From positions 186,001 to 250,000 of the forward strand of contig NZ_VOBI01000005.1 in the NCBI RefSeq assembly GCF_008369325.1: a stretch of 64,000 nucleotides of DNA, read 5' to 3'. This DNA is from Pseudomonas sp. ANT_H12B (GTDB lineage: Bacteria > Pseudomonadota > Gammaproteobacteria > Pseudomonadales > Pseudomonadaceae). A model generated the notes under the pieces. The model ran no database searches. It saw only the letters and a program-made list of their open reading frames with translations, and was not told the DNA's origin. Of the stretch, positions 61,526-64,000 are shown piece after piece. The number at the start of each line of letters is the position of its first letter. The stretch's first letter is position 1. The translations under genes and the position numbers were made by a program.

Positions 61526-61628
61526 GGCCTCATCGCGGGCAAGCCCGCTCCCACAGGTATTGATTTTGAGCACAAGATTTGTGAGCGACACCGATCACTG
61601 TGGGAGCGGGCGTGCCCGCGATGAGGCC
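61526..61628. repeat. Paired inverted REP element, CoA-transferase-sprT
   Basis: GGCCTCATCGCGGGCAAGCC and its complement lie at 61526-61556 and 61596-61628. Confidence 0.82.
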
Positions 61629-61650
61629 AGACCAGATACCACAGATCTTG

Positions 61651-62145
61651 CTACTCGACCCGCATTTCCCCACTGAACACCAACGTGCTGCGGCACCGCC
61701 GGCACAAATACCGTCGCCCCTGCCGCACCAAACCATGGCGCTGGGCCGAAAACGGGAAATCGCTGTCGGCACACGGGCACTTATAGATGTAGCGGGTCAC
61801 GCTGCGGCGTTTGACGTCATAGGTGTGGCAGCGATTGGGCGGCAGTTCGTACACGCCGCGCATGATCAATTGCCACTCTTCGCCATGCGGCTGGATGCGG
61901 TCGCCGAACAGTTGATGGGCGATCAGGTGCGCGACTTCGTGGGCCACGGTTTGCTTGAGGAAGTCTTCGGTGTTTTCCCGGTACAGCTGCGGGTTGAAGC
62001 GCAGCAGGTTCTCGTGCAGATGCGCGACACCGGCTTTCTGGCCGCGCAGCTTGAGGCTCACCACGGGGCGTTTGAAAGGTCGTTTGAAAAAGGATTCGGC
62101 TTGCTGGTAGCAGTCTTCGACGCGGGTATTGAGTTGCTCGGGCAT
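61651..62145 (-). CDS. sprT: SprT-family zinc metalloprotease-like protein
   Basis: 164 residues with the zinc motif TVAHEVAHLIAHQLF (HExxH) and a C-terminal zinc ribbon (YKCPCADSD; YLCRRCRSTL). Related to the SPRTN group that cleaves DNA-protein crosslinks in eukaryotes; the bacterial role is not settled. GGAG lies about 12 bases before the ATG. Confidence 0.9.
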   Translation of the reverse strand: MPEQLNTRVEDCYQQAESFFKRPFKRPVVSLKLRGQKAGVAHLHENLLRFNPQLYRENTEDFLKQTVAHEVAHLIAHQLFGDRIQPHGEEWQLIMRGVYELPPNRCHTYDVKRRSVTRYIYKCPCADSDFPFSAQRHGLVRQGRRYLCRRCRSTLVFSGEMRVE

Positions 62146-62291
62146 GCTTGATGGATCTCCAGAGACGTCGAGTATGCCGCAACCCTCGGGACTTGCGAAT
62201 CGCTTGGGCGCCGAATGGTCGTCGCCCTTGCATTAGAAGGCCGCCTTGCGGCGGCCTGTGTTGGCAGATCTGGTTTTTGGGTGAAGTGTTG

Positions 62292-62894
62292 CTAATTAGT
62301 GTAGACCGGCCCCACGCCGAGTCCCCAGACAATGACAGTGAACGCCATGATGGCGACCAGCACCACCAGGCCTACAGCAAGCACCGAACTTGAAAACAGG
62401 AATCCCTCGTCAGATGGAATGTTCATGAACGTCGGTAGCCCCACATACAACAGATACACCGTGTAGCAAATGGCCGCGGTACCGACGATCATCCCTAGCC
62501 ACATGTGTGGGTACAGCGCCGCCAGACCGCCAATGAACAGCGGTGTCGCGGTATAGGTGGCAAACGCAACGCAACGTGCCAGGCTCGGGTTGGCGTCATA
62601 AGTGCGGGCCATCCAGTGAATGAAAGCGCCCATTACCGCAACGCCACCGAGCATTGCCAGGTACGACATGACTGTCATCCATAGCGCACTCTCCACGGTC
62701 AACATCACTGGCGCTCTATTGCCGATGACCCAGCCAACCTGAGTGGTGCCGATAAACGCCGAAACCGCAGGGATCGCGGCCAGAATCAGAGTGTGGGTCA
62801 GGTACATGTGGCTGATGCTTTCCTCCTGATCGCCACGAATCTCTTTCCATTCTTGGTCAGGGTGGGTGAAGAGCCCCACTACGTGATGGATCAT
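62292..62894 (-). CDS. Yip1-family integral membrane protein
   Basis: 200 residues with five predicted membrane helices (LILAAIPAVSAFIGTT; LAMLGGVAVMGAFIHWM; LFIGGLAALYPHMWLGMIVG; VLAVGLVVLVAIMAF). The N-terminal HHVVGLFTHPDQEWKEIR is typical of bacterial Yip1 proteins near stress genes. ATG at 62894 with GAGGAG nine bases upstream; a GTG at 62903 is possible. Role unknown. Confidence 0.82.
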   Translation of the reverse strand: MIHHVVGLFTHPDQEWKEIRGDQEESISHMYLTHTLILAAIPAVSAFIGTTQVGWVIGNRAPVMLTVESALWMTVMSYLAMLGGVAVMGAFIHWMARTYDANPSLARCVAFATYTATPLFIGGLAALYPHMWLGMIVGTAAICYTVYLLYVGLPTFMNIPSDEGFLFSSSVLAVGLVVLVAIMAFTVIVWGLGVGPVYTN

Positions 62895-63230
62895 GCCAGT
62901 CACTCCTCTTGTTTTTACCGTCGCCCCCCAGTGGAGCGCCTACGGGCCAAAGTGGCCGAGTAAGGAAAGGTCTGGATATGTGTGTGACCTTATGTCGCAG
63001 TATAGAAAGGTCTTAACGGCGCAGGTTGCAGGGCTTTAGAGCAAATTGCGCTGTAAACACGCCTGTTAATCGCCGCAGGGTCTGTCGGAACGGTTTGAAG
63101 TACGCATCACAACAAAGGGTGCGTCGGCGCATAATTTCTTTCGCAAATCCGGCATACGTTGGGCTCTTCGCCGACGACGCCTTTTTGCGTAAAATGCCGG
63201 CCTTTCGTCACACCTCACGGATTTCGTGTC
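62895..63230. other. 336-base gap before ttcA
   Basis: Holds no gene I can support. Near 62965-63015 AAGGTCT is repeated and partly complemented by GACCTT. A possible -10 (GCGTAAAAT) lies about 40 bases before ttcA. Confidence 0.4.
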
Positions 63231-64000
63231 ATGGGCACTCTTACGGTCAACCAGAACAAACTGCAAAAGCGCCTTCGCCGCCAGGCCGGTGAGGCTGTTG
63301 CCGATTTCAACATGATTGAAGACGGCGACAAGGTCATGGTCTGCCTGTCCGGTGGCAAGGACAGCTACACGCTGCTCGACGTGCTGATGCACTTTCAGAA
63401 GGTCGCCCCGATCAGGTTCGACATCGTGGCCGTAAACATGGACCAGAAGCAGCCGGGCTTCCCCGAGGACGTGCTACCGACCTACCTCAAAACGTTGGGC
63501 GTCGAGTACCACATCGTCGAGAAAGACACCTATTCGGTGGTCAAGGAGCTGATTCCGGAAGGCAAGACCACGTGCTCGCTGTGCTCGCGCCTGCGTCGCG
63601 GTACGCTCTACACCTTTGCCGACGAAATCGGCGCGACCAAAATGGCCCTCGGTCATCACCGCGACGATATCGTCGAGACGTTCTTCCTGAACATGTTCTT
63701 CAACAGCTCGCTCAAAGCCATGCCGCCCAAGTTGCGCGCCGACGATGGCCGCAACGTGGTGATCCGCCCGCTGGCCTACTGCAACGAAAAAGACATCCAG
63801 ACCTACTCGGACTTCAAGCAATTCCCGATCATCCCGTGCAACCTCTGCGGCTCCCAGGAAAACCTGCAGCGTCAGGTGGTCAAGGAGATGCTGCAGGAGT
63901 GGGAACGCAAGACCCCGGGCCGCACCGAGAGTATTTTCCGCAGCTTGCAGAACGTGATCCCGTCGCAACTGGCAGACCGTAACCTGTTCGACTTCACCAA
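63231..64000 (+). CDS. ttcA: tRNA 2-thiocytidine(32) synthetase TtcA, 5-prime part
   Basis: Begins ATG 63231 ([20 protein letters not shown]) and runs off the window, 256 complete codons. The PP-loop is SGGKDS (residues 40-45); cysteine pairs CSLC and CNLC hold the iron-sulfur cluster. It adds sulfur to cytidine 32 of certain tRNAs with ATP. Only the last few residues are missing. Confidence 0.94.
   Translation, partial: MGTLTVNQNKLQKRLRRQAGEAVADFNMIEDGDKVMVCLSGGKDSYTLLDVLMHFQKVAPIRFDIVAVNMDQKQPGFPEDVLPTYLKTLGVEYHIVEKDTYSVVKELIPEGKTTCSLCSRLRRGTLYTFADEIGATKMALGHHRDDIVETFFLNMFFNSSLKAMPPKLRADDGRNVVIRPLAYCNEKDIQTYSDFKQFPIIPCNLCGSQENLQRQVVKEMLQEWERKTPGRTESIFRSLQNVIPSQLADRNLFDFT

Overview
The window is a GC-rich, gene-dense piece of a Pseudomonas chromosome, most like the P. 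fluorescens group. The evidence is the gene content (aot/argR/aru arginine catabolism, rsmA, amrZ, flgA-flgMN-cheV-cheR-flgBCDE, oprH-phoPQ, dctA, pcpS), the SGNH-free compact operon style, and many paired REP-type palindromes built on a GTGGGAGC core. No prophage, insertion sequence or CRISPR array was seen. Gene names come from recognition of protein sequence; no database search was possible.

Layout. 1-14.9 kb: the end of the arginine/ornithine importer (aotP), its regulator argR, then the arginine succinyltransferase pathway aruC-F-G-D-B-(small ORF)-E. A 5-kb gene for a dermonecrotic-toxin-like leucine-rich-repeat protein lies between argR and aruC, divergent from aruC across a 305-bp region that holds two ArgR-type sites. 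15-22.5 kb: an FMN riboswitch and lumazine synthase, ltaE, alaS, lysC, rsmA/csrA, then tRNA-Ser and two identical tRNA-Arg genes. 22.8-27.1 kb: mgtE, amrZ, an isolated phnN, several very small proteins and tRNA-Arg(CCU).

27.1-33.8 kb is a signalling block: a CheB-CheR-PAS-kinase-receiver hybrid, divergent from a receiver-TPR protein that overlaps a small sensorless kinase gene. 33.9-36.7 kb: a glutamine-synthetase-like enzyme and an MFS transporter. 36.7-44.5 kb: a flagellar and chemotaxis cluster (PilZ brake, flgN, flgM, flgA, cheV, cheR, flgBCDE) with clear FliA and RpoN promoters. 44.7-51.5 kb: nrdA without an adjacent nrdB, an RstAB-like two-component pair and a phosphopantetheinyl transferase. 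51.6-55.4 kb: a dienelactone-hydrolase-like protein and oprH-phoP-phoQ, in which oprH is broken by a one-base frameshift. 55.4-58.5 kb: an orphan Ig-like-domain gene sits between an intact AraC-type regulator and a decayed copy of that regulator's 3-prime end. 58.8-64 kb: dctA with a textbook RpoN promoter and twin palindromes, a CoA-transferase, SprT, a Yip1-like membrane protein and the start of ttcA.

Themes. Nitrogen and carbon uptake (arginine, C4-dicarboxylates, polyamine-like substrates) is placed next to motility and global regulators (RsmA, AmrZ, PhoPQ). The most unusual items are the toxin-like LRR gene sharing the ArgR-controlled aru promoter region, the orphan Ig-like gene with a perfect 16-bp palindrome and flanking regulator duplication, the frameshifted oprH behind an apparently intact tandem PhoP-type operator, and a possible internal start inside lysC.
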